A stretch of 30,581 nt of DNA, from NCBI GenBank assembly GCA_000695325.1, contig AVPN01000489.1:19681-50261 (forward strand), written 5' to 3'. This stretch comes from Pleurobrachia bachei. Lineage: Eukaryota > Ctenophora > Tentaculata > Cydippida > Pleurobrachiidae. Positions within the stretch are counted from its first letter, which is position 1. Each line of letters starts with the position of its first letter. Made by a program: the position numbers and the translations under genes. The notes beneath the pieces are model-generated. The model had not been told where the DNA came from. It saw only the letters and a list, made by a program, of their open reading frames with translations, and searched no databases. This document shows, piece after piece, positions 10,296 through 18,389 of this stretch.

Positions 10296-10367
10296 CTGTT
10301 AGGCCAGTGCCCTGACCACAGTTCTCTGAGAGAAATGAGAATAGGGTCAGACCAATGCTCTGAAAAA
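10296..10367. mobile_element. 72-bp palindromic mini-MITE, copy A only
   Basis: It starts CTGTTAGGCCAGTGCCCTG and contains GGGTCAGACCAATGCTCTGA. It is flanked by the 7-bp repeat GTACACC (10289-10295 and 10368-10374). Copy B has the uninterrupted site (GTACACCCAG, about 13443), so insertion followed the segmental duplication. Confidence 0.75.
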
Positions 10368-10530
10368 GTACACCCAGATTTGAATAGCTAGCATCATACT
10401 TTAGCCTGTAGGTTGATCTTTACTAACTCGCAAACTTTATAATTCATTCAAACATGAAACACACACATACACACAATACAGCTGAGGAACAACAATAGCA
10501 GTTATCCCTATAATGCAACAAACACACAAT

Positions 10531-10639
10531 CAGGAACCGACCAACACAAGTAAACAACCAATCAGAACTCGTCATTTAGATCACGTGATTGGTTATCAGC
10601 CAATCAGGGACCAGTAAACCCTGATTCGGTCGGTTCCTG
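10531..10639. mobile_element. 109-bp hAT-like MITE
   Basis: Terminal inverted repeats CAGGAACCGACC / GGTCGGTTCCTG are flanked by the 8-bp target duplication CACACAAT (10523-10530 and 10640-10647). An internal inverted repeat AACCAATCA / TGATTGGTT adds foldback potential. The 8-bp duplication and CAGG ends fit a non-autonomous hAT-superfamily element. The same insertion with the same target repeat is present in copy B at 13685-13793, so it predates the segmental duplication. It lies just downstream of the receptor gene stop codon, probably in its 3' UTR. Confidence 0.88.
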
Positions 10640-10666
10640 CACACAATTAACATGCAATTAAACTAG

Positions 10667-11324
10667 TTACCGGTCTACCCTGATATCTTTTAGTCTTTTC
10701 CAGATGCTACTAGTTTTTAGGCCACCACCCTGTACTACAGTTTTATGTTGATCCGTACCTAATTGATGATGGAAGATATCGTCCTGTTCTTGATCACCTC
10801 TGTGTATGATGGTGATGTTATCATCTTGAGACTCGCTGAATGTAGTCTCAACTGTGGGGGCTGCGTAGTAGTGAACTTGCTCCCCACCCCGACGTTCTGT
10901 TTTCCTCCTACTTTTTACAACCTTTGTTACAACTGAAAGATATGTGAGCTAATTTACGTCTGAATGATATGGGATCTTTCAGATACTAAATTTAGGATTT
11001 GAGCACTTAATACAAATAGTATTTGGTTCACTTCTAATTAGTTAGGTCAATGAACATCAATGTCGGGGGAGGGGGGTGTTCTCTCTTCAACTCACTGAGT
11101 GATAGAATGATAACTCACTGAGCGATAGAATGATAACTCACTGAGTGATAGAATGATGAGAAATAGGACAGTTCCACTGGTCAGGAACACCGTCTCAGTG
11201 GTACAGAATGATCTAGTTTTGAACTGATCACTGTATAGAAGGGTCCGGGTGGTGTTTGTTCCCCAAACCTCGAGGGTATACCATTTAGATTCCTTCAGGT
11301 GGCCTACCTTGGCAATATCACTCA
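10667..11324 (-). CDS. FN3/transmembrane receptor, 3' exons, copy A (partial)
   Basis: Two minus-strand exons are present. Exon 11324-11142 (acceptor CTATTTCCAG) encodes the second half of a fibronectin-III domain (KWYTLEVWGTN, then FKTRSF) and the start of a membrane segment (TSGTVLFLIILSL). Exon 10932-10667 (acceptor CTTTCAG) completes the split codon as Ile, continues with VTKVVKSRRKTERR (a basic stop-transfer) and adds a cytoplasmic tail of about 85 residues ending at TAA. The inferred topology is type I with the tail in the cytosol. The upstream FN3 half present in copy B (15349-15423) is missing: homology stops at about 11440, where satellite DNA and the gap begin. The frame is open, and the tail differs from copy B by in-frame changes, so both copies seem to have been under constraint. 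Confidence 0.78.
11089..11157 (-). repeat. Three 23-bp repeats, each with a GTGAGT splice donor
   Basis: Three consecutive 23-bp units share the core AACTCACTGAGYGATAGAAT. Read on the minus strand, each contains CTCA then GTGAGTT, a good 5' splice site. The first (exon end at 11142) gives the in-frame transmembrane-tail join. Copy B keeps two such units next to its solo LTR. Confidence 0.8.
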
Positions 11325-11460
11325 CTGGAAATAGCAACGGGGGTTCACGAGGGGTGTGGGGTGAGGATGTTCGTAACCAAGTGGGGATGGGGGTTAACAT
11401 GTTGTGTCGGCTATACAAATATGTTTATGAGAGAAAGGGCAATTTCTGATTTGCCGCATA

Positions 11461-11840
11461 CGGCGTCTGGACGGCGTCGCACCGCCGTCTAGACGGCGTC
11501 TAGACGGTGTATAGACGGTATACCGGCAAGACGGGTTTCGATGAAAACGGGTTATAGACGGGTTGTAGACGGTATCAGACGGAGTTTAGACGGGTCATAG
11601 ACGGGTTATAGACGGGTTGTAGACGGTATCAGACGGAGTTTAGACGGGTCATAGACGGGTTATAGACGGGTTGTAGACGGTATCAGACGGAGTTTAGACG
11701 GGTCATAGACGGGTTATAGACGGGTTGTAGACGGTATCAGACGGAGTTTAGACGGGTCATAGACGGGTTATAGACGGGTTGTAGACGGTGTTGCGACGGT
11801 AAAAAACGGTCTTTAGACAGTCTATAGACAGTGTACAGAC
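11461..11840. repeat. AGACGG-based satellite with 54-bp higher-order unit
   Basis: Monomers of 10-11 bp begin AGACGG and vary in the next five bases. From about 11550 five monomers (AGACGGGTTAT, AGACGGGTTGT, AGACGGTATC, AGACGGAGTTT, AGACGGGTCAT) form a 54-bp unit repeated about four times almost without change. Older, irregular monomers lie at both sides (11461-11545 and 11787-11840). The array runs into the assembly gap, so its real length is unknown. Confidence 0.93.
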
Positions 11841-12643
11841 NNNNNNNNNNNNNNNNNNNNNNNNNNNNNNNNNNNNNNNNNNNNNNNNNNNNNNNNNNNN
11901 NNNNNNNNNNNNNNNNNNNNNNNNNNNNNNNNNNNNNNNNNNNNNNNNNNNNNNNNNNNNNNNNNNNNNNNNNNNNNNNNNNNNNNNNNNNNNNNNNNNN
12001 NNNNNNNNNNNNNNNNNNNNNNNNNNNNNNNNNNNNNNNNNNNNNNNNNNNNNNNNNNNNNNNNNNNNNNNNNNNNNNNNNNNNNNNNNNNNNNNNNNNN
12101 NNNNNNNNNNNNNNNNNNNNNNNNNNNNNNNNNNNNNNNNNNNNNNNNNNNNNNNNNNNNNNNNNNNNNNNNNNNNNNNNNNNNNNNNNNNNNNNNNNNN
12201 NNNNNNNNNNNNNNNNNNNNNNNNNNNNNNNNNNNNNNNNNNNNNNNNNNNNNNNNNNNNNNNNNNNNNNNNNNNNNNNNNNNNNNNNNNNNNNNNNNNN
12301 NNNNNNNNNNNNNNNNNNNNNNNNNNNNNNNNNNNNNNNNNNNNNNNNNNNNNNNNNNNNNNNNNNNNNNNNNNNNNNNNNNNNNNNNNNNNNNNNNNNN
12401 NNNNNNNNNNNNNNNNNNNNNNNNNNNNNNNNNNNNNNNNNNNNNNNNNNNNNNNNNNNNNNNNNNNNNNNNNNNNNNNNNNNNNNNNNNNNNNNNNNNN
12501 NNNNNNNNNNNNNNNNNNNNNNNNNNNNNNNNNNNNNNNNNNNNNNNNNNNNNNNNNNNNNNNNNNNNNNNNNNNNNNNNNNNNNNNNNNNNNNNNNNNN
12601 NNNNNNNNNNNNNNNNNNNNNNNNNNNNNNNNNNNNNNNNNNN
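11841..12643. other. Assembly gap (803 N)
   Basis: This is a run of N directly after the satellite, most likely unresolved satellite. The open frame that crosses it is an artefact. Confidence 1.
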
Positions 12644-13291
12644 TTTGAGAAAAACCCTCAGTTATGGCTCAGAAGAGGTGTCAGATATCATTATGATCAC
12701 ATGGATACCCACTAACTAGCCCGGAAACGTGTTTTTACACCTCTCTGACATTGCAGAGCATAGGCCAAACAAAACCCAAAATTTTTCATCACTTTAGGGA
12801 TTTTGGTTCCTGAATGAGTGGAATGAACAACCAAAAATGAAAAATGAACTTTGAGTTTTGACCTTGATTTTTCTTGTGAGCAAAGATCTTTGTTTATCCA
12901 ATGTTCACCCAAATTTTTAAAAAGATTGAACAAAAGGGAGCCGTGATACAGCTCATTGAAAGTCACAGGAAGAGCCAAAATCATTCATGAGCCTTTTCTC
13001 AACTGCAACGTGACCTGGTGCTTCGATTTCAATTTTATGGTGCTCATTGGAAAGATAAATTCAAGCCAAAGAAAAATGGCATAGTGATGTAAAATTAGGA
13101 TGCTCACATCATGAATGAACGAAAAATGAATGCAGGAATGAAAAATGAATTTTCGAATTTTCGACAAAAAATGATGGAACAAGTTACCAAGAAATTGATC
13201 CAGATTGCTCCCATAATTTTTATTTTCACAACTATCACCGTTTTGACGGCACAGCTCGCTAACCCTTACTAAGAATCCGTGGCCCACCTTG
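12644..13291. other. Unassigned stretch between gap and copy B
   Basis: AT-rich sequence with repeated GAAAAATGAA-like motifs (about 12833-12850 and 13120-13150). Two short minus-strand open frames abut each other but have no domain or splice support. It may be an unknown repeat; I cannot assign it. Confidence 0.4.
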
Positions 13292-13542
13292 TACTTAGTG
13301 TACTTCTAGAACGAAGTACGACAAGTAAAACAAGTGGCTATTTCCGATGCTAGTCGTTCTGGCACACGGGGCACACAATGAGACACGCGGGTCATTTCTC
13401 AGGGGTTTCCAGACCGTACGATCTCATTGCAGCATATCCTAGTACACCCAGAGGCCAGAACCTAGCATCATACTTTAGCCTGTAGGTTGATCTTTACTAA
13501 CTCGCAAACTTTATAACTCATTCAAACATGAAACACACATAC

Positions 13543-13609
13543 CAGGAACCGACCGAAACAAGTAAACAACCAATCCAGGACCAGTATTTCCTGATTCGGT
13601 CGGTTCCTG
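13543..13609. mobile_element. 67-bp hAT-like MITE, internally shortened, copy B only
   Basis: It has the same CAGGAACCGACC / GGTCGGTTCCTG ends as the 109-bp element but a shorter middle. The 8-bp target duplication ACACATAC is perfect (13535-13542 and 13610-13617). Copy A at about 10460-10470 has a single ACACATAC, an empty site, so this insertion followed the segmental duplication. Confidence 0.9.
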
Positions 13610-13684
13610 ACACATACACATACACAGATCTACAATACAGCTCAGGAACAATAGTTGTCCCCCCTAATGCAACAAACACACAAT

Positions 13685-13793
13685 CAGGAACCGACCGTCA
13701 CAAGTAAACAACCAATCAGAACTCGTCATTCAGATCACGTGATTGGTTATCAGCCAATCAAGGACCAGTATTTCCTGATTCGGTCGGTTCCTG
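13685..13793. mobile_element. 109-bp hAT-like MITE, copy B orthologue
   Basis: It has the same ends and the same CACACAAT target duplication (13677-13684 and 13794-13801) as the element at 10531-10639. The two are therefore one ancestral insertion copied by the segmental duplication. Confidence 0.88.
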
Positions 13794-13820
13794 CACACAA
13801 TTAACATGCAATTAAACTAG

Positions 13821-15423
13821 TTACCGGTATACCCGGATATCTCTTAGTCTTTTCCAGATGCTACTAGTTTTTATCCCACCACCCTGTACTACAGTTTTAT
13901 GTTGATCCGTACCTAATTGATGATGGATGAGACCGGATGAGTCTTGTTCCTGATCACCTCTGTGTATGATGGTGATGTTGTCATCTTGAGATTCACTGAA
14001 TGTAGTCTCAACTGTGGGGGCTGCGTAGTAGTGAACTTGCTCCCCGCTCCGGCGTTCTGTTTTCCTCCTACTTTTTACAACCTTTGTTACAACTGAAAAA
14101 TATATGGCCTAGTTAATGGGTCTGAATAATGGGATAAGAAGGGGGTTAACAAGCTATCATGGTTTCTTTCAGATCAGGATTTAAGCACTAAACATTTGGT
14201 TCACTTCTAATTAGTCAGGTCAATGAACATCAAGGTCGAGGGTGTCGGGGGTGTTCTCTCTATAACTCTGCAGGACCCTGTGCCTGTACGTTTGTCAAAT
14301 CTCCCAGCAATGGGAAGATAGGGCTGTCTGCCCTTTCCGTGGTTTGAGTGTTACCATCGGCTGTGATTGTCATTGTCTAGCTTCCGATGTACGTGAATAG
14401 TGAATAGGAAATGCTAATAAACAAGGTTATACTGGTTGGAATATAATTAAACAAACACGGTAAAGTACAGTTCTGCTCTAAAGATGCTAGTCCACAAAGC
14501 GAGTTCCAAAGAAGTCAGGGGGCGGATTCTCCTCTACAGTCCAGTATAAGTACTCAGACAATTGGTGCCACTAAGTCCTCTGACGTGATACACCGCCAAC
14601 CATCCGTAATTTGGTTTTAATCATTCGGCGTTGATCTCTGGCGCAGGAACAGAGAACAGGCTTATCTCTCCAATTGTCCTCCCTGGTTGTAGCACCAATC
14701 TGTTCAGACTATCATCTCAGGAGTTTCAGCACGAGCATCCCCGTAATTCTGGTAATTCAGGAACTCCTCTTGAAAGCTAGGGCCGGTACTTAAAACATGA
14801 TTACTAGGGGAGGGTCCTTGATACTACTTTCCGCACTCCCGCAATAATATAATAACATAACATAACACTCATAGGGAGCACATATTTGTGGCTCCCGCAA
14901 CTCACTGAGAGATAGAATGATAACTCACTGAGTGATAGAATGATGAGAAATAGGACAGTTCCACTGGTCAAAAACACCGTCTCAGTGGTGCAGAATGATC
15001 TTGTTTTGAACTGTTCACTGTGAAGGAGTGTCCTGGTGGTGTTTGTCCCCCATACCTCGAGGGTGTACCATTTGGATTCCTTCAGGTGGCCTACCTTTGC
15101 AATATCACTGACTGGAAATAGCAACGGGGGTAGGGGAGGGGGTTAACAGGGGTAGGGGGTTAACGGGGGGTTGTCGTGTTGTGTGGGCTATACAAATATA
15201 TTTAGGAGAGAGAGACTTCAGATCATGTCTGTTTACTGAAGTCTTCTATAGAACACACTGAAAGACAGGTCTAGTACTATGAGATCTAAATACCATTGAG
15301 ATCTACAACTTGAGATCTTCTCAGAAAGAGATCAACTACTTGACATACCATTTTTACTAGTCACTTCCTCGCCGTTGGAGTACAGTGAATAACTGAAAGA
15401 GATAGTATCCCAGACACTGTAAT
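13821..15423 (-). CDS. FN3/transmembrane receptor, 3' exons, copy B
   Basis: Three minus-strand exons, all with phase-1 junctions, are present. Exon 15423-15349 (75 nt) encodes the middle of an FN3 domain (VWDTISFSYSLYSNGEEV), with donor GTATGTC. Exon 15111-14929 supplies the rest (KWYTLEVWGTN, FKTRSF) and most of the membrane helix. Exon 14092-13821 gives the end of the helix, a basic stop-transfer (VKSRRKTERR) and a tail of about 87 residues. The tail has two more residues than copy A, by a 6-nt in-frame difference. The intron between the last two exons holds a solo LTR. A GA microsatellite supplies the pyrimidine tract of the 15424 acceptor. Further 5' exons are not certain; a possible one at about 15669-15738 does not fit the phase. 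The protein is inferred to be a single-pass surface receptor or adhesion protein. Confidence 0.78.
14269..14899 (-). mobile_element. Solo LTR of the Gypsy family (divergent subfamily)
   Basis: This 631-bp LTR starts TGCAGGACCC and ends GCTCCCGCA. It is flanked by the 4-bp direct repeat ACTC, and copy A shows the uninserted site. It is clearly related to the 606-bp LTRs at 16741 and 26639 but differs by several blocks: about 27 bp extra near 14382, about 13 bp extra near 14764, and one copy instead of two of an 18-bp ACAGTTCTGCTCTAAAG repeat. It is an older relic of the same family, in an intron of the receptor gene copy B. Confidence 0.93.
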
Positions 15424-15431
15424 CTTGAATG

Positions 15432-15454
15432 AGAGGGGAGAAAGAGAGAGAGAG

Positions 15455-15500
<46 letters not shown>

Positions 15501-15545
15501 AAGATAGTGAGAGAGAGAGGGGTTGGAGAAAGAGAAGGAGAGAGA
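15432..15545. repeat. GA-rich microsatellite acting as acceptor pyrimidine tract
   Basis: AG and GGAGA repeats are followed by a TG run near 15549. On the minus strand this is a long CT tract directly upstream of the acceptor at 15424. The long serine/leucine-rich frames across it are repeat translations. Confidence 0.9.
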
Positions 15546-15757
15546 GAGTGTGTGTGTGTGAGAGGGGGGGGGAGAGATAGAGGGATAGAAAGATAGAGAA
15601 AGTGAGAGAGACAATATGAAAGAACGATTAAAACTACTCTAAACATAATGTGACACAGTGACAGCTGCAAAATACCTATAAAATGCGTATGTTGTCGCAT
15701 CTTTATCGCTGAGAGAAAACTTGAAATCTCGGCATCCAATCTGAAACAAATGCAAAG

Positions 15758-15794
15758 GTAACCACGGTAACCAGGCCATGGTAACCATGGTAAC
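15758..15794. promoter_or_regulatory. Pair of RFX X-box-like palindromes
   Basis: GTAACCATGGTAAC (15781-15794) is a perfect palindrome and fits the X-box consensus GTNRCCATRGYAAC. GTAACCACGGTAAC (15758-15771) differs at one position. RFX factors bind such sites, often in ciliary gene promoters. The position is upstream of, or inside an intron of, receptor copy B. Function is inferred from the motif only. Confidence 0.4.
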
Positions 15795-15837
15795 CAGGCC
15801 ACGGTAAATTTGGTGTTAACAAAAATATGTTTGGTTC

Positions 15838-15875
15838 CTCTGTCTCTGTCTCTGTCTCTGTCTCTGTCTCTGTCT
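15838..15875. repeat. (TCTCTG)n hexamer repeat at element junction
   Basis: A short TCTCTG tandem repeat lies directly against the left edge of the partial gag copy (15876). Simple repeats at such an edge are a common place for recombination or assembly joins. Confidence 0.9.
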
Positions 15876-16740
15876 CCCAGTATACTGCCTATCTGGTTCG
15901 CGTTGTGCATCGTCACCACCCCTATGGTTCGCGCTACTATTACCCATGTATTCCCTGTCCTGGGAGAACCCAGCCCTGAGCACAGAAACCTCGACATTAT
16001 CTTCTTTCATCCGAATTTTCTCTCGGGCTTGGTGTGAGATATCAAGCATGATTGCCTCCTCGAGTAGTTCCTCGAATGACATTTTTGTAATGCCCCGGAT
16101 TAGTTGTATACCGACCTCATCATTCCTAATTCCTGCGGCCAATGCATCTTTCATGGCTGATTCTCGGTTAGATACCGAGTGGGAGTTTATATTCGGAAAC
16201 CCAATGTTAGCAAGGTCTCTCAAGCGCTCCCCAAACTCATGCACCGATTCCCCCACCATTTGTTTGATGTTCCTGATGTTGAACCGTGCATTTAACTCAT
16301 TATACCTGGAGCTGTCCTCCAATAATTTTACCACCCCCTTCTTGTAAGTTTCCCAAGACGTTTTGTCCAATCCCGCCGCGTTTCTAACTCTTTCTTGTGA
16401 TTTTGGGTCAAGGTATGTTACAAAGCCATTAATGACTGCGGCTTCGCTTAGTCCCATTGGCTCAATGTAGGATTCATACCCATGTACGAATTGCCTCAAT
16501 GTAGTTGTGCCAGGTGTGTACACGGGGGGTTTTCTCATACCTGCAGTTAATAGCCTTAGTTCTCTCTCATCTCTCCCTACCACTGCTCTTTGCATTTTCA
16601 GCAGAGTTTTGATCCCATGTTTGGTTTCTTCCGGTAAACCCTGTAAATTTTCCCGATTCAGTAATTCATCCAGCTTTTGATCCAAAGCTACTTGCTCATC
16701 AGAACCCAGTGTGGTTCGTGATCCTGGTTACAGCACCATT
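15876..16740 (-). mobile_element. Partial second gag/leader copy, Gypsy element
   Basis: This is an 865-bp piece identical by eye to 25774-26638 of the adjacent element: same primer-binding side and the N-terminal part of gag. It shares the LTR at 16741-17346, which is its 5' LTR, and stops at the hexamer repeat. It is a broken remnant, apparently the start of a second tandem unit sharing one LTR with the whole element, and it has the same very young age. Confidence 0.92.
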
Positions 16741-17346
16741 TGCAGGACCCTGTGCCTGTACGTTTGTTAAATCTCCCAGCAATGGGAAGATAGGGCTGTC
16801 TGCCCTTTCCGTGGTTTGAGTGTTACCATCGGCTGTGATTGTCATTGTCTAGGAAATGCTAATAAACAAGGTTATACTGGTTGGAATATAATTAAACAAA
16901 CACGGTAAATTACAGTTCTGCTCTAAAGCACAGTTCTGCTCTAAAGATGCTAGTCCACAAAGCGAGTTCCAAAGATGTCAGGGGGATTCTCCTCTACAGT
17001 CCAGTATAAGTACTCAGACAATTGGTGCCACTAAGTCCTCTGACGTGATACACCGCCAACCATCCGTAATTTGGTTTTAATCATTCGGCGTTGATCTCTG
17101 GCGCAGGAACAGAGAACAGGCTTATCTCTCCAATTGTCCTCCCTGGTTGTAGCACCAATCTGTTCAGACTATCATCTCAGGAGTTTCAGCACGAGCATCC
17201 CCGTAATTCTGGTAATTCAGGAGCTAGGGCCGGTACTTAAAACATGATTACTAGGGGAGGGTCCTTGATACTACTTTCCGCACTCCCGCAATAATATAAT
17301 AACATAACATAACACTCATAGGGAGCACATATTTGTGGCTCCCGCA
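16741..17346 (-). repeat. 3' LTR of the Gypsy element (shared with partial copy)
   Basis: This 606-bp LTR contains two tandem copies of an 18-bp ACAGTTCTGCTCTAAAG-type repeat. It matches 26639-27244 at a constant offset of 9898 and serves as 5' LTR for the partial gag piece to its left. Confidence 0.95.
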
Positions 17347-17361
17347 TCCACCTCCTCCTTT
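17347..17361 (-). other. Polypurine tract
   Basis: On the minus strand AAAGGAGGAGGTGGA ends exactly at the LTR start TGCGGG. This is the expected place for priming of second-strand synthesis in LTR elements. Confidence 0.8.
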
Positions 17362-17459
17362 GAGAAAAGAAGTTTTCGGGTAGTATACTGTTCAGTGGGT
17401 ACTGGTAGGTGGTAATTGTTCCTTCAATAATTCGAACAAGATTTTGTACAGTTCTGTGT

Positions 17460-18020
17460 TTACTTGAACCTGTGGAGTTTCTGTTTTCCATGATTGCCGC
17501 GCCCATTTGATCTGCGTGGTGCCCTTCTGGGATCCCTGGTGGGTAGTGGGGCTGGGGTCCCCGGGAAACTGGAGTCGTACGCCATTTCCCAAATCATACT
17601 AAGGACCTTTCCTCCTTCTCTGATTGTGTCGATCACGTCACCTTTTTCCAGCAGTTTCCGGAAAGTCCACGTTGTCTGTCCGATACGGGCTTTGGCGTGA
17701 AACAGTGTTTGAATCCGAGCAGGATATGCCAGCATGGTACGGTACAATTTTTCCCGTGCCTCCCTTTCCTCGGCCAGGCCTGCCAGCCTTCCCTGTACTG
17801 AATCCTGTCTGTTGAGACCGAGAATGATTTTCTCTACTATATCGACATAATTTCGGGCTTCCATGCAACGCAATGGTGTCTCGCGGTCTCCTGGAAATGT
17901 TTGGGAGAATGCATCAGTTTGTTTGATGATATAAGCAGGTCCGGTAGCCCCTGTTAGCAATGATACTTCCTCCCCGATGGTCACAGACTCGACAGTTGAT
18001 GTTGATGGCGTTTCGTCCAT
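17460..18020 (-). CDS. Accessory frame between env and 3' LTR (186 aa)
   Basis: An ATG-started open frame lies downstream of env. It has a Thr/Ser-rich N-terminus, a helical charged middle (GLAEEREAREKL) and a basic C-terminus (RDPRRAPRRSNGRG). I recognise no family. Its position after env resembles accessory genes of complex retroelements, and it would need a spliced or internal transcript. It is part of the fossil element. Confidence 0.55.
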   Translation of the reverse strand: MDETPSTSTVESVTIGEEVSLLTGATGPAYIIKQTDAFSQTFPGDRETPLRCMEARNYVDIVEKIILGLNRQDSVQGRLAGLAEEREAREKLYRTMLAYPARIQTLFHAKARIGQTTWTFRKLLEKGDVIDTIREGGKVLSMIWEMAYDSSFPGTPAPLPTRDPRRAPRRSNGRGNHGKQKLHRFK

Positions 18021-18389
18021 TTGTAAGTTGGCGCTACAGGAGGGAAAGTTGTTTGATAATTAGATAAAGTAGCAGTTTGACATATATATGTATAATTTTA
18101 CCATAACTGCTTCTGGCGTGGTAGTAATATCAAGCTAGTGCAACATGCCAATACTAAGCAAAGTGAGACACCACTCATACGTGGTGAGTAACTGTTGGAA
18201 CTAATTTTCTTCCACTGCCATGTTGGTTCTCCGTGGGTTAGTAAATTACGTGTCTAGTAAAATAGGGTATTGTATAACCCCCACCCCTCCCTCCTAGAGG
18301 CGAGAAGATTGTGCTCGGTAATGTGACTAACTGGTAAAATACTAGTGGTAATTGTCAGAGATAAGAACCAGCACATTATTCCTCCCTGA

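Larger units (their letters stand above)
10118..11440. repeat. Segmental duplication copy A (partner 13292-15220)
   Basis: Homology with copy B starts at TACTTAGTGTACTTCTAG (10118 and 13292) and ends near GGCTATACAAATAT (about 11410-11440 and 15185-15220). The copies differ by substitutions and insertions: the mini-MITE 10296-10367 is only in A, while the 67-bp MITE 13543-13609 and the solo LTR 14269-14899 are only in B. The segment carries the last two exons of the FN3/transmembrane gene. Confidence 0.92.
13292..15220. repeat. Segmental duplication copy B (partner 10118-11440)
   Basis: It is collinear with copy A except for two insertions, a 67-bp MITE (13543-13609) and a solo LTR (14269-14899). 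Unlike copy A it continues into a further upstream exon of the FN3 gene at 15349-15423. Confidence 0.9.

Noticed and set aside
11461-11840. CRISPR-like array
   Set aside because: Regular 54-bp repeats are present, but there are no unique spacers, the units are contiguous, and the context is animal DNA. It is a satellite.
11831-12715. Long open frame across the N run
   Set aside because: It is almost entirely gap bases; the open frame is an artefact.
15332-15997. Minus-strand frame rich in Ser/Leu and Arg/Asp repeats
   Set aside because: It is a translation of the GA and TCTCTG simple repeats running into the gag piece. Only the 75-nt exon inside it has splice and domain support.
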